From the NCBI GenBank assembly GCA_020073145.1, contig JAIQFS010000022.1, forward strand, positions 24,961 through 88,960: a stretch of 64,000 nucleotides of DNA, read 5' to 3'. This DNA is from Terriglobia bacterium (GTDB lineage: Bacteria; Acidobacteriota; Terriglobia; Bryobacterales; Bryobacteraceae). This document shows, piece by piece, positions 16,230 through 24,419 of this stretch; positions within the stretch are counted from its first letter, which is position 1, and each line of letters starts with the position of its first letter. Position numbers and translations under genes: made by a program. The notes under the pieces were generated by a model. It did no database searches and had not been told where the DNA came from. It was given only the letters and a program-made list of their open reading frames with translations.

Positions 16230-18164
16230 TCAATGCGCTTGGCGCTGCTTCCGGTGCGCCTCAATAGATTCGATGATCGGTTCGAAGCGCGCATCTCTTC
16301 GAATGTTGGCCAGCCGTGGGTTTCTGCGGAACCACTCGACGCGTTCATCTCCGTTGCGGACGGCCTTATCGAGCCACTCGATGGCTCTCGGTGTATCACC
16401 CAATACTGCATAAAACTCGGCGACATCCAGCGTGGCCGAGAAGGCTACCGCAGCGAACTTTAATGTGTCCTCGTCCATTGCCTGGATTGCGTCGCTGCGC
16501 CGACCGTCGCGCGCCAGTAACAAGGCTGACGTCAGACGCCACATATAATTCTTGCCGAATGCCGGACGCTTTTCTTCCAGTAAGGCGCGTGCCTTCGCCG
16601 ACTCGCCGGCATCCATGTATGCCAGCGCCAGAAAACGGACGCCGCTTATGTTCCCGGGGCCTTGCTCTAGCACTCGCTGTTCCTCTTGGATCGCACCCTG
16701 AAGATCTCCTTCGGTGCGCAGAGTTTCCCCGAGGAACATGCGCGCAGCTCCCATTAGCGGCTCGCGCTCCAGAACTCCATGGATCAGCTTTTTCAATTCC
16801 GCGTTTGCGCCGGACAGCCAGAGGAGAATTGCGCGCCACAAGACGGCATCGTGGTTGGAGGGCTCCTTCTGAATAATTCGATCGAGTTGTTCGGGTGCGA
16901 CCAGATCTTTGCGGCCCTGCATCAAGTACAGTGCTGTGCGTGCCACCTGGATACCGGATAAGTGCGGCGCTTCCCGCTCCGCTCGGCGCAACTCCTCGTC
17001 GGCTTTATAAAGCAGACTGGTGTCGTTGGAGTAACCATTCAGAATCAGGATGAGGTAGTTGAGCGCATGGTAACGAAGCGCCTCGGCAAAACGCGGATCC
17101 AGCGAAATCGCTCGTTCCAGTACCTGTTGGGCCCGCGGAATGTCGTTTTGAACCCGATTCAAGTTCATGGCCAATTCGAAAGCATCGTTGGCCCCCTGAA
17201 TGGCGGACGCCGGCGCACCCGTGCTGGTCAGGTGTCGCGGAGTAATGGTTTGCGAGTGCTGCCACAAGAAGGCTGCGAGGGCCAATACCGGGATCGCTCC
17301 CAGAGCCCAGTACCAACGTTTCCGACTTGGGACAGGGGCGGTTTGCAGTGTCTGCAGCGCGCCGCGCACCTCACTGGCATTTTGAAACCGGTCTTCGGGC
17401 CGCTTGGCGAGGCAGCGCGCGACAATCGCGCGCAGCCCCGTCGGCACGTTTGCAGGGAGGGGCGGAATCGCCTCGTGCAGAATTGCGGCGGTGACGGCAA
17501 ACTGCGTAGGACCCTGGAAGGGCAGCCGTCCGCTGAGCATCTCGTAGAGGACCGCGCCCAGCGCCCAAAGATCGCTGCGAACATCGGCGGCTGAGCCTCG
17601 CAAGAGCTCCGGGGCCATATAGTGAATGGTTCCCGCCACAGTTCCCGCGGCCGTCAACAGATCGAGAGTCAGAGTTTCTTCAGAATCGGCCACGACATAC
17701 TTCGCCAGCCCAAAATCCAGCACCTTCACGTGGCCTTGGCCGATCACCATGACGTTGCCCGACTTGATGTCCCGATGGATGATGCCCCTGGCATGGGCGG
17801 CTTCCAGCGCTTCGGCGATCTGCGCACCAAAGGAAACCGCTCTCTTTATGTCCAGGGATTGCTTCCCGATCGTTTCGCGAAGCGTCTGCCCCTCCAACAG
17901 TTCCAATACCAGGAAGGGCCGGCCGGCCTCTTCCCCGATATCGAAGACGGCGCAGATATGCGGGTGGTTCAGCGCAGAAGCCGCGCGCGCTTCACGCTCG
18001 AAGCGCTCCCAGGCACCCGGCGCGATCGCTTCCGGCAGCACTTTGATTGCGACATCGCGGCGCAAGCGAGTGTCGTGAGCCCTGTATACTTCGCCCATGC
18101 CCCCGGCACCGAGCGGCGCGACGATCTCGTAAGGGCCTAGTTTGTGTCCCGCGGCAAGTGTCAT
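16230..18164 (-). CDS. Serine/threonine protein kinase with C-terminal TPR repeats
   Basis: 644 residues. The kinase domain (about 11-275) has the P-loop LGAGGMGEVYRAHD, VAIK lysine, catalytic loop HRDIKSGNV (Ser replaces the usual Pro after Lys), DFGLAK and an APE-like HYMAPELL. One membrane helix follows (WALGAIPVLALAAFLW, about 285-300). The outer part has tetratricopeptide-like helices (ALRYHALNYLILIL; FLGETLRTEGDLQGAIQEEQ; ALLEEKRPAF; VLGDTPRAIEWLDKAV). This is a standard PknB-type receptor kinase with a sensor/scaffold repeat domain. It stands alone, so its targets are unknown. A related kinase with a propeller instead of TPR is at 53626. Confidence 0.92.
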   Translation of the reverse strand: MTLAAGHKLGPYEIVAPLGAGGMGEVYRAHDTRLRRDVAIKVLPEAIAPGAWERFEREARAASALNHPHICAVFDIGEEAGRPFLVLELLEGQTLRETIGKQSLDIKRAVSFGAQIAEALEAAHARGIIHRDIKSGNVMVIGQGHVKVLDFGLAKYVVADSEETLTLDLLTAAGTVAGTIHYMAPELLRGSAADVRSDLWALGAVLYEMLSGRLPFQGPTQFAVTAAILHEAIPPLPANVPTGLRAIVARCLAKRPEDRFQNASEVRGALQTLQTAPVPSRKRWYWALGAIPVLALAAFLWQHSQTITPRHLTSTGAPASAIQGANDAFELAMNLNRVQNDIPRAQQVLERAISLDPRFAEALRYHALNYLILILNGYSNDTSLLYKADEELRRAEREAPHLSGIQVARTALYLMQGRKDLVAPEQLDRIIQKEPSNHDAVLWRAILLWLSGANAELKKLIHGVLEREPLMGAARMFLGETLRTEGDLQGAIQEEQRVLEQGPGNISGVRFLALAYMDAGESAKARALLEEKRPAFGKNYMWRLTSALLLARDGRRSDAIQAMDEDTLKFAAVAFSATLDVAEFYAVLGDTPRAIEWLDKAVRNGDERVEWFRRNPRLANIRRDARFEPIIESIEAHRKQRQAH

Positions 18165-18467
18165 TGATGCCCGAACGCCCCGCGGAGCGCCTCATCGGAA
18201 ACGTCGCGGTTCGGTACCGATTGAGTCGCCTCCAGAAGCAACCGCTTCACCTGCAAGCTCAAAGTTGGGAGATCGATAATGGGCGCGGATGTACCGATAT
18301 TCGCATGTAGAACCAAAAGAATTCACCCTGCGCGGACAAACCCCAGTCTCGAACCCGGAGGAAGCGATGTTCTGAGACCGAGATACTGCCCAGAGTATAG
18401 CAATCCAGCGGATCGATGTTCCGGGCGCCAACCCCACGAAAAACGTGGCCGGCCGGCTGACCACCAC
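18165..18467. other. Intergenic stretch without a supported gene
   Basis: About 300 bp between the kinase start and the end of the LigJ-like gene. Short open frames exist on both strands but none has a signal peptide, domain or ribosome site I can recognise. On the plus strand near 18408, IDVPGANPTKNVAGRLTTT looks protein-like and might be a gene scrap. Confidence 0.4.
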
Positions 18468-19478
18468 TCACACGGGCTTCAGCCAGCGGCTGGCGCGCGG
18501 GTATACGCGCTTCGCATTCGCGGAACAAACCCGATTCTTCTCGTCGCTGCTGAGCTTGGAGTCGTCGACGTAGCGGCGGGTGTTGTCGTAGTGATCCTTG
18601 GTCTCATCGTTGACGACGCCGGGGAACGCGCCGTCGCATTCGGAGCCGAACAGGATGTTGTCGAGCGGCACGGCGTCGAACAGCATCTGCATGTTCAGGT
18701 GGTTGTAAATGCAGGTGTCGACGAACACGTTGCCATTGCCGAGGACCTCGTCGGGGCTAGCCCAGCTGTTGTACTTCGCGATCGCGCGCCAGCGGCCGAT
18801 CTGGCAGGGCAGCGCCCCGCCGCCATGCGGAATCAGAAAGCGCAGACGTGGGAACTCCTGGAACAGATCTTTGGCCATCATCAGGTGCACGAAGCCCGTG
18901 ATGTCGGCGATCAAATATTGCAGGGCGGTATGCGGGAAGTTCTTATTGATGGACTCGCTGCCGTGCAGCACCAGGGGCAGATCCAGCGCCTGCGCGGCTT
19001 CGAACACCGGGTAATTGTGCTTTCCGGTGAAGGGCTGGTTCTGCCAGCGGCCGCCGGTGCCGTCGGGATCGAAATTGAATGCGACGAAACCTTCGTTGGC
19101 CCAGCGCTCGAGCTGCTTTGCGACCTGCGCGGAGGGGCACGACGGATGCTGCCCCAGCATGCCGACCGGCGCAAAGCGCCCGGTGTTCAACTGGCACGCG
19201 CGCAGGACGAGGCTGTTGTTGAGGTCGGCCCAGATGGCGTTTTGCTCCACGGTGCCGTCATGCGTCGCCATCGCCTTGGCGCGCGGAGAGGCGAACGCGA
19301 CATCGATCTTGCGCGAATCCATGAGGCCTATGACCTGTTGCAAGGTCTTCGATACGTCGGCGTCGGAGAGGTTCGGAAGGGCGTCTGGATTCTTGCCGGC
19401 GAGCTGGGCCTCGCGAAAGCCCTCCACTTCCTGGTGCTTCGCGAGACGGACGAAATGCTGGTGGGAGTCGATGATCAT
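18468..19478 (-). CDS. LigJ-like amidohydrolase (4-oxalomesaconate hydratase type)
   Basis: 336 residues, amidohydrolase_2 TIM barrel. It opens with MIIDSHQHF (HxH metal site) and has FASPRAKAMATHDG, a GFVAFNFDPDGTGG strand, PLVLHGSES, LRFLIPHGGGALPCQIGRW, VFVDTCIYNH and ILFGSECDGA. From memory this follows LigJ of SYK-6 through the barrel (PRASAMAPH; FIIPHGGGAVPYHWGR; FFDTCVYH; ILFGSE). LigJ hydrates 4-oxalomesaconate in the gallate/protocatechuate 4,5-cleavage pathway. The alternative is a related ACMSD-type decarboxylase, since no ring-cleavage dioxygenase is visible nearby. The link to the LigM-like gene 15 kb away is suggestive only. Confidence 0.75.
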   Translation of the reverse strand: MIIDSHQHFVRLAKHQEVEGFREAQLAGKNPDALPNLSDADVSKTLQQVIGLMDSRKIDVAFASPRAKAMATHDGTVEQNAIWADLNNSLVLRACQLNTGRFAPVGMLGQHPSCPSAQVAKQLERWANEGFVAFNFDPDGTGGRWQNQPFTGKHNYPVFEAAQALDLPLVLHGSESINKNFPHTALQYLIADITGFVHLMMAKDLFQEFPRLRFLIPHGGGALPCQIGRWRAIAKYNSWASPDEVLGNGNVFVDTCIYNHLNMQMLFDAVPLDNILFGSECDGAFPGVVNDETKDHYDNTRRYVDDSKLSSDEKNRVCSANAKRVYPRASRWLKPV

Positions 19479-19608
19479 AACGTTGGATGTCGGAATACTG
19501 ATGATAGCAGCGGTAGGGAGGGGAGCCGCTCGGGATTGGCCAGGCCTATCCGTCGTGAACTACTGCAATTCGAGGGACGCGGCGAAATGGGGACATACCC
19601 ATTTCGCG

Positions 19609-20496
19609 CTATTTCTTGGCGCCCCTGCTGACGTAGTGCCGGGCGTCCCGCTCCTCGCACACGAATTCCATGAGCGCGGTGTCCGGCATGAGTTGATGGT
19701 TCACCCGCACGGTGAAGGGCTTGGTGTAGGCCTTGGGGTCTTCAATGGTGATGTCGATCTGCATCAGGCCGTACTTGACGCGGCGCCAGCGCTCGGTCAT
19801 CTTGCCGGAACTGGTCAGCGGGCTGCCTTCCACGTCCAGCCAGACGTCGTCGCGAAACCCAGTGGTCTCGACCACCAGCGTGTCGCCGTCCCAGTGAGCG
19901 ACCGAATAGCCGTACCACCAGGGGGTGACGTCGCTCGACGGCAACGGGCGGCCGTCGGTCAGGATCTCGCGGGTATTGCCGTTGGCTTCGTACAGAATCA
20001 CAATCTCACGCGGAGTCTGGATGATCTTGCGGGGCTGCGGGTGCATGTGCAACTGGGTCAAGCCGAGCGGCAGGCAGGCGGCGTCGGGGTTGTCCTTGTT
20101 GTCATTCCCCTTTCGCTCGGCTCGGACTTGGGCGGCCCAAGGGGTCATGGGGAGCCCCCCCTTCAGACCTGCCCCGATGTTGAAGAACTGGCCGACGGGA
20201 GGGTCGTCCGGCGAAGTAGGAATGGCGAAGGGCAGGGGAAGCGTGCCGTTCATCGATTCGCCGCCGCGGCCTCCCGCACCGCGCGCGGGCTCCCATAAAC
20301 CGGAGAAGTCGGGCTTGTCGTCAGCGGTCCGGGGAGGCGGCGCCGCCAGGTCGATTTTGCCGTCCTTGGTCCGCGGGCCCGGCGTCGGGTAGCTGGGCCA
20401 TTGCGCGAATGCTGGGATCGCGGCGAGTGCCAGAGCGGCCAGCGTGGCGGCGGGGGGCCGGAGAGTTTTGATCGGACGTTGGGTCACGAGACGCAT
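19609..20496 (-). CDS. Secreted protein of the DFSGLW/DGRPLP paralogous family (member 1)
   Basis: 295 residues, with a signal peptide ending AIPAFAQ. Family signature seen here: KPDFSGLWEPARG near residue 65, LTDGRPLP, WYGYSVAHWDGDTLVVETTG, then MTERWRR and TIEDPKAYTKPFTV, closing with FVCEERD. The same order of motifs recurs at 28366, 29669 and 40060 in this window, plus a decayed piece at 21541. I know these only as conserved hypothetical exported proteins in Acidobacteria and Proteobacteria; no enzyme activity is established. The gene follows the alpha/beta hydrolase by 18 nt and has an AAGGAG site, so the two form an operon. Confidence 0.75.
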   Translation of the reverse strand: MRLVTQRPIKTLRPPAATLAALALAAIPAFAQWPSYPTPGPRTKDGKIDLAAPPPRTADDKPDFSGLWEPARGAGGRGGESMNGTLPLPFAIPTSPDDPPVGQFFNIGAGLKGGLPMTPWAAQVRAERKGNDNKDNPDAACLPLGLTQLHMHPQPRKIIQTPREIVILYEANGNTREILTDGRPLPSSDVTPWWYGYSVAHWDGDTLVVETTGFRDDVWLDVEGSPLTSSGKMTERWRRVKYGLMQIDITIEDPKAYTKPFTVRVNHQLMPDTALMEFVCEERDARHYVSRGAKK

Positions 20497-20514
20497 ACCT
20501 GCGGAACTCCTTGG

Positions 20515-21327
20515 TTAGAAGCTAGCCTTGGGAAGAAAGTCCGCTAGGAGCTGATTGAACTCCGCCGGCTTCTCCAGCATGACGAAGTGGCCCGTGCCCG
20601 GGACTTCGACCGTGCTTCCCTTCGGGAAGATTTTCTTGAAGTACGCCGGATCGTCGGAGCCGGAGTGATCCGCATAGATGCCGAGAGCGGGAACGGCAAA
20701 CGTCTCCTCGCTCCAATTCGGCGCGGCGAAAGTGGCGGCCATGGCCTGATACGCTGTGGTTTCCGGGGCGGCCAGCATCATCTTCAGGATGTGGTCCTGA
20801 ATGGCCGGGGTGGCGGACTTGCCAAACATCCCGCGGATCATGGCCTCGCGGTTCTTTAAGCCGTCCGGCCCTTTCATGCGGTCCGGGTTCGGCTCGTTCG
20901 GGCCTCCGGAGAGGTGGAGCACGCCATCCACCGGAACCATGGCCGCGACGTTGGCGGGGTACAGACGGGCATACTCGCGGATGACCGGCGTCCCCATGCT
21001 GTGGCCGACCAGCACGATCTTTCCGGCCTTGGCCTCGAGCCGGACGGCTTCGATCGATTTGGCGAACAGTTCCATGGTGAGCGGACCGTGGGTAGGCGAG
21101 CCGCTTTTGCCATGGCCGGGCAGGTCCAAGGTAATGACGCGGTAGTTCTTCTCGAAGATGGGCACTTGCTCGCGCCACGACGATTCGTCACAGGTCCAGC
21201 CATGGACGAAGACGATGGTCCTGGTCCCGCTGCCGCGCACTGTGGAGTGGATCGGAATGCCGTCCACGGAGGCGGCCCATGCCGGAACCAGAACCGAGAA
21301 CGCGAGAATAGGCAGTAAGGAGCGCAT
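20515..21327 (-). CDS. Secreted alpha/beta hydrolase
   Basis: 270 residues from the ATG at 21327. A signal peptide (LLPILAFSVLVPAWA) is followed by a classic alpha/beta-hydrolase: IVFVHGWTCDESSW oxyanion strand, DLPGHGKSG, nucleophile elbow VGHSMG (Ser), ALGIYADHSGSDD, and PGTGHFVMLEKP with the catalytic His. The substrate is unknown; esterase or lactonase are typical. A TATAAT box overlaps the alternative ATG three codons upstream (21336) and ends 7 nt before 21327, which favours 21327 and a leaderless message. First gene of a two-gene operon with the DFSGLW-family protein. Confidence 0.83.
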   Translation of the reverse strand: MRSLLPILAFSVLVPAWAASVDGIPIHSTVRGSGTRTIVFVHGWTCDESSWREQVPIFEKNYRVITLDLPGHGKSGSPTHGPLTMELFAKSIEAVRLEAKAGKIVLVGHSMGTPVIREYARLYPANVAAMVPVDGVLHLSGGPNEPNPDRMKGPDGLKNREAMIRGMFGKSATPAIQDHILKMMLAAPETTAYQAMAATFAAPNWSEETFAVPALGIYADHSGSDDPAYFKKIFPKGSTVEVPGTGHFVMLEKPAEFNQLLADFLPKASF

Positions 21328-21334
21328 GGACCGC

Positions 21335-21340
21335 ATTATA
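21335..21340 (-). promoter_or_regulatory. -10 box TATAAT for the alpha/beta hydrolase, leaderless start
   Basis: TATAAT on the minus strand ends 7 nt upstream of the ATG at 21327. The upstream in-frame ATG overlaps this box, so it could not be on the transcript. Confidence 0.48.
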
Positions 21341-21365
21341 TAGCTTCCAGGGCTGATATCGGAGC

Positions 21366-21473
21366 GACAAATCCGGGCCCGGTGCGCTGGAAGGCGAACA
21401 GATTCTGAAAATCGTCGCTGGCGGCTTTGGCGGCCGCCATGCGGGTATCGGGCGATTCGTCCCGGTCTTGAGC
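21366..21473 (-). pseudogene. N-terminal scrap of an MBL-fold hydrolase gene
   Basis: Reads QDRDESPDTRMAAAKAAS then DDFQNLFAFQRTGPGF. This matches the start of the intact MBL-fold gene at 24420-25400 (QDQNDSPDAHMAAAKAA, DDFQNLYTFQCTGPGP). Nothing of the catalytic domain remains. It is one of several gene scraps between the hydrolase operon and the ADOP permease. Confidence 0.65.
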
Positions 21474-21487
21474 TATGTCTGCTCTAG

Positions 21488-21543
21488 TGGCGGATGGCAG
21501 CGGTTGCTGGATAACCCTCCTATTGATCGTCGCGCCAGGCCGC
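21488..21543 (+). repeat. Direct repeat, copy A (promoter-like segment)
   Basis: A 56-bp segment similar to 21732-21787, differing by a few substitutions and a compensating 1-nt shift. Both contain the stretch CTCCTATTGAT followed by GTCGCGCCAGGCCGC. Copy B lies just upstream of the ADOP permease, so copy A may be a duplicated upstream region. Confidence 0.6.
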
Positions 21544-21658
21544 GCGCGGGCTCCCATAAGCCGGAGAAGTCGGGTTTGGCTCGGCGGTGTGGGGCGGCGG
21601 CGCCGCCAGGTCGGGCCTGCCGTCTTTCGTTCTGGGGCCGGGCGTGGGGTAACTGGGC
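21541..21658 (-). pseudogene. Scrap of a DFSGLW-family gene, frameshifted
   Basis: Reads SYPTPGPRTKDGRPDLAAPP, then HTAEP, a one-base shift, and KPDFSGLWEPARG. This corresponds to residues about 35-75 of the intact paralog at 19609-20496 (SYPTPGPRTKDGKIDLAAPP, DFSGLWEPARG). Only this internal piece survives. Confidence 0.65.
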
Positions 21659-21731
21659 TACGGTGACGGAAAATCGGAGCTAACCATTCGATGGGACGGG
21701 TGTCAAACGTTCATGCGGCTCCGTCGCAGTC

Positions 21732-21787
21732 TGGCGGATCGCAGCGGTGGCTGTGATAACCTCCTATTGATTGTCGCGCCAGGCCGC
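21732..21787 (+). repeat. Direct repeat, copy B, upstream of the ADOP permease
   Basis: Partner of 21488-21543. It ends about 40 bp before the permease start and so probably belongs to its control region. Confidence 0.6.
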
Positions 21788-21827
21788 CCGCCTCGATCCG
21801 ATCGCGGCCCTTCGAGAGGAGTAATGG

Positions 21828-24269
21828 ATGCGTACCGACCTGCGACTCGCCCTGCGAATGCTTCGCAAGCAACCGGGTTTCACGCTCATTGCCGTAATCA
21901 CTCTCGCGCTCGGCATCGGCGCAACCTCCGCCGTGTTCAGCCTGATCCAGGGTGTGCTGCTCACGCCGCCGCCGTATCGCCGGCCCGAAAAGCTGGCGCT
22001 GATCCATTCGCTCGGCGCCGATGGCCAGCCCTCCCGCCAGGGCTGGGCCGCGCTGCAATGGACCGAATGGCAGAAGCAGGCAAAGTCGCTCGAGGGCGTC
22101 GCTGCCTACTCCTGGACGTTCAATTTCCTGATCGGCAACGATGGCAGCGAGTCGATGCAGGGCATGGTGGTCACTCGCGAGTATTTCAACGTCACCGGAC
22201 TGCACCCCATCCTGGGCCGTTCGTTCGTGGAAGCGGAAGCCGGTGGCCGCACTCCGCCGGCGGTGCTGATCGGCTACGATCTCTGGCAGCGCAAATTCAA
22301 CGGCGACCCGCACATAATCGGCAAAACCATCCGCATCAGCCGCTCCGACACGCCGCCCACCGTGATCGGCGTGATGCCGCCCGGCGTGCGCTTTCTTCCT
22401 TCGCCGGGCGCTGCGCAGGAGCCCAGCTACAACGTCAATGGATTGGTGCAGTACTGGATTCCGGTAACACCCAACCCGGCCCGCATCCGCTCCCCGCAGT
22501 GGGACGTGGTGGCGCGCGTTCGCGAGGGCGCCACTCCTGCGCAGGCCGAAAGCGAGCTGCGCATTCTGACTGCCCGCCAGGCGCAGGGCGAGCGCAGCTT
22601 TGAAGGCTTCACGCCCAAACTGCAACTCCTGTCCGGCGAACTCAATCAGGCGGGCATGCGGATTCTCCTTCCGCTTCTGGGCGCGGCAGGCTTAGTGCTC
22701 CTGATCGCTTGCGGCAATGCGGCGGCCCTGCTGCTGGTGCGCGGGCTGCAGCGGCAGCAGGAATATGCCGTGCGCAGCGCCCTCGGTGTGGGGCGGATCG
22801 CCTTGTTCCGCCAGATCGCCACCGAAAGCCTCCTCCTGTCCCTTTCCGGGGGGCTGATTGCGGCGGGCATCACCGTTACCGTCGTCAGGCTGTTCAAAAT
22901 CATCGGTGGGCACGCCATTCCGCGGCTCGACACGGTCGCGATCGGCTGGCCCGTGCTGCTGTTTGGACTGGCCGCGGCGGTGCTTTCCGCGGTTCTCGCA
23001 GGGCTCTATCCGGCACTGCGCGCGTCGCGGCTCGATCCCTCCGAATCGTTGAAGAGTGCCGGGCCAAAATCGAGCGCCAGCCGCGGGGAGCGCCGCCTGC
23101 TCGCGGGGGTCACAATGGCGCAGACTGCTCTGACTCTCGCTCTCCTCGTCGGCGCCGGCCTGCTCATTCGAACCATGATCAACCTGTCGCAGGTGCAGAC
23201 CGGTTACAGCACCAGCCACATCCTCTCGATGACGGTCACCGCTGTGCAGGGCGACTGGGCAGCCTTCCACCATCGCGCTCTCGATCGGGTTGCCGCGGTT
23301 CCGGGCGTTCAGTATGCCGCCTTCGCCTGGGGCGTGCCGCTCACCGGCAATAACTGGCCGGTCCCGGCGGAAATCGAGGGCCAGCCGGTGCCCACGAAGG
23401 ATAGCGAGCGCGTCCGCCTTCCCTTCCGGGCCGTTACGCCCGACTTCTTCCAGTTGATGGGCTTCAAACTCACCGACGGCCGCGGATTCCGCGACTCCGA
23501 TATTCGTGATCAACCTCAGGTCGCGGTGGTAAACCAGGCTTTCGTCGACCGATATTTCCCCCACGCTCCCGCGCTTGGCCGGAGATTCTGGATGGGCTCG
23601 CGGGTGAACCAGGGTGGCAAGCCGAATCCGGGAGGCCAGATCGTGGGTATCGTCGCCAACGCCCGCACCGACGATCTGGCCCAGTCTGCCGAACCCGAGG
23701 TGTACCTGTGCTTCTGGCAGGCACAGGCCTTCTCGAAGGATCTGGTGGTGCGGACCGCGAGCGATCCGCGATCGGTCATGGCCAACGTGCAGCGCGAACT
23801 CCATTCCGTTGACCCCACGTCTGCTGTGGAGAACGTCCGGACATTCGACCAGATTCGCGACGATTCCCTGGCCTCGCGCACCTTCGCCATGAATCTGCTG
23901 GTGGGATTCTCGGTGGTTGGCGGCGTGCTGACGCTGGTCGGTCTGTACGGCGTCCTTTCGCTTTCGGTCGCCTCGCGGCGGCGCGAACTGGCCATCCGTA
24001 CCGCCGTCGGCGCCGAGCAGCGCCACATTCACCGGCTCGTCCTCGGGGAAGGCTTCCGCCTGATTGCCGGCGGGGTGATGGCGGGCCTCGCGATTGCGCT
24101 CGTGTTATCGCGCGTGCTGAAGACCTTCCTCTTTGGAATTGCGCCGACCGATCCACTCACGCTGATCGGAGCGGGCGTGGTCTTCGCGGCGGTCGCGATG
24201 CTGGCCTGCTGGGCGCCCACCCGAAGAGCCGGCAAAGTCGATCCACTGGAAGCGCTGCGGTACGAGTAG
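21828..24269 (+). CDS. ADOP-family (acidobacterial duplicated orphan permease) MacB/FtsX-like protein
   Basis: 813 residues with two copies of the MacB-like periplasmic plus FtsX permease unit: MRTDLRLALRMLRKQPGFTL at the start, a first helix VITLALGIGATSAVFSLIQG, a periplasmic domain to about 265, FtsX helices about 275-430, a second unit beginning RGERRLLAGVTMAQTALTLA, and a last FtsX block ending PTRRAGKVDPLEALRYE. This is the TIGR03434-type family, numerous in Solibacter, which lacks an adjacent ATPase gene (none is seen here either). Its transport role is undefined; MacB relatives move lipoproteins, toxins or macrolides. GAGAGGAG precedes the start. The gene stands alone, downstream of a 56-bp repeat. 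Confidence 0.93.
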   Translation: MRTDLRLALRMLRKQPGFTLIAVITLALGIGATSAVFSLIQGVLLTPPPYRRPEKLALIHSLGADGQPSRQGWAALQWTEWQKQAKSLEGVAAYSWTFNFLIGNDGSESMQGMVVTREYFNVTGLHPILGRSFVEAEAGGRTPPAVLIGYDLWQRKFNGDPHIIGKTIRISRSDTPPTVIGVMPPGVRFLPSPGAAQEPSYNVNGLVQYWIPVTPNPARIRSPQWDVVARVREGATPAQAESELRILTARQAQGERSFEGFTPKLQLLSGELNQAGMRILLPLLGAAGLVLLIACGNAAALLLVRGLQRQQEYAVRSALGVGRIALFRQIATESLLLSLSGGLIAAGITVTVVRLFKIIGGHAIPRLDTVAIGWPVLLFGLAAAVLSAVLAGLYPALRASRLDPSESLKSAGPKSSASRGERRLLAGVTMAQTALTLALLVGAGLLIRTMINLSQVQTGYSTSHILSMTVTAVQGDWAAFHHRALDRVAAVPGVQYAAFAWGVPLTGNNWPVPAEIEGQPVPTKDSERVRLPFRAVTPDFFQLMGFKLTDGRGFRDSDIRDQPQVAVVNQAFVDRYFPHAPALGRRFWMGSRVNQGGKPNPGGQIVGIVANARTDDLAQSAEPEVYLCFWQAQAFSKDLVVRTASDPRSVMANVQRELHSVDPTSAVENVRTFDQIRDDSLASRTFAMNLLVGFSVVGGVLTLVGLYGVLSLSVASRRRELAIRTAVGAEQRHIHRLVLGEGFRLIAGGVMAGLAIALVLSRVLKTFLFGIAPTDPLTLIGAGVVFAAVAMLACWAPTRRAGKVDPLEALRYE

Positions 24270-24419
24270 GGCAGGCAGGAAGCGCAGTCTCTCCATTCAG
24301 CTTGGACTGCTACGCACGGTAGGACGCCCTCTCCACTTCCAGCTGAAATGGAACACGTCAGTCAAGGGCTGACCGGCAGCAGCAGCGGCAATTCATGGAT
24401 GGTTCGGCCGTCGTTGACT

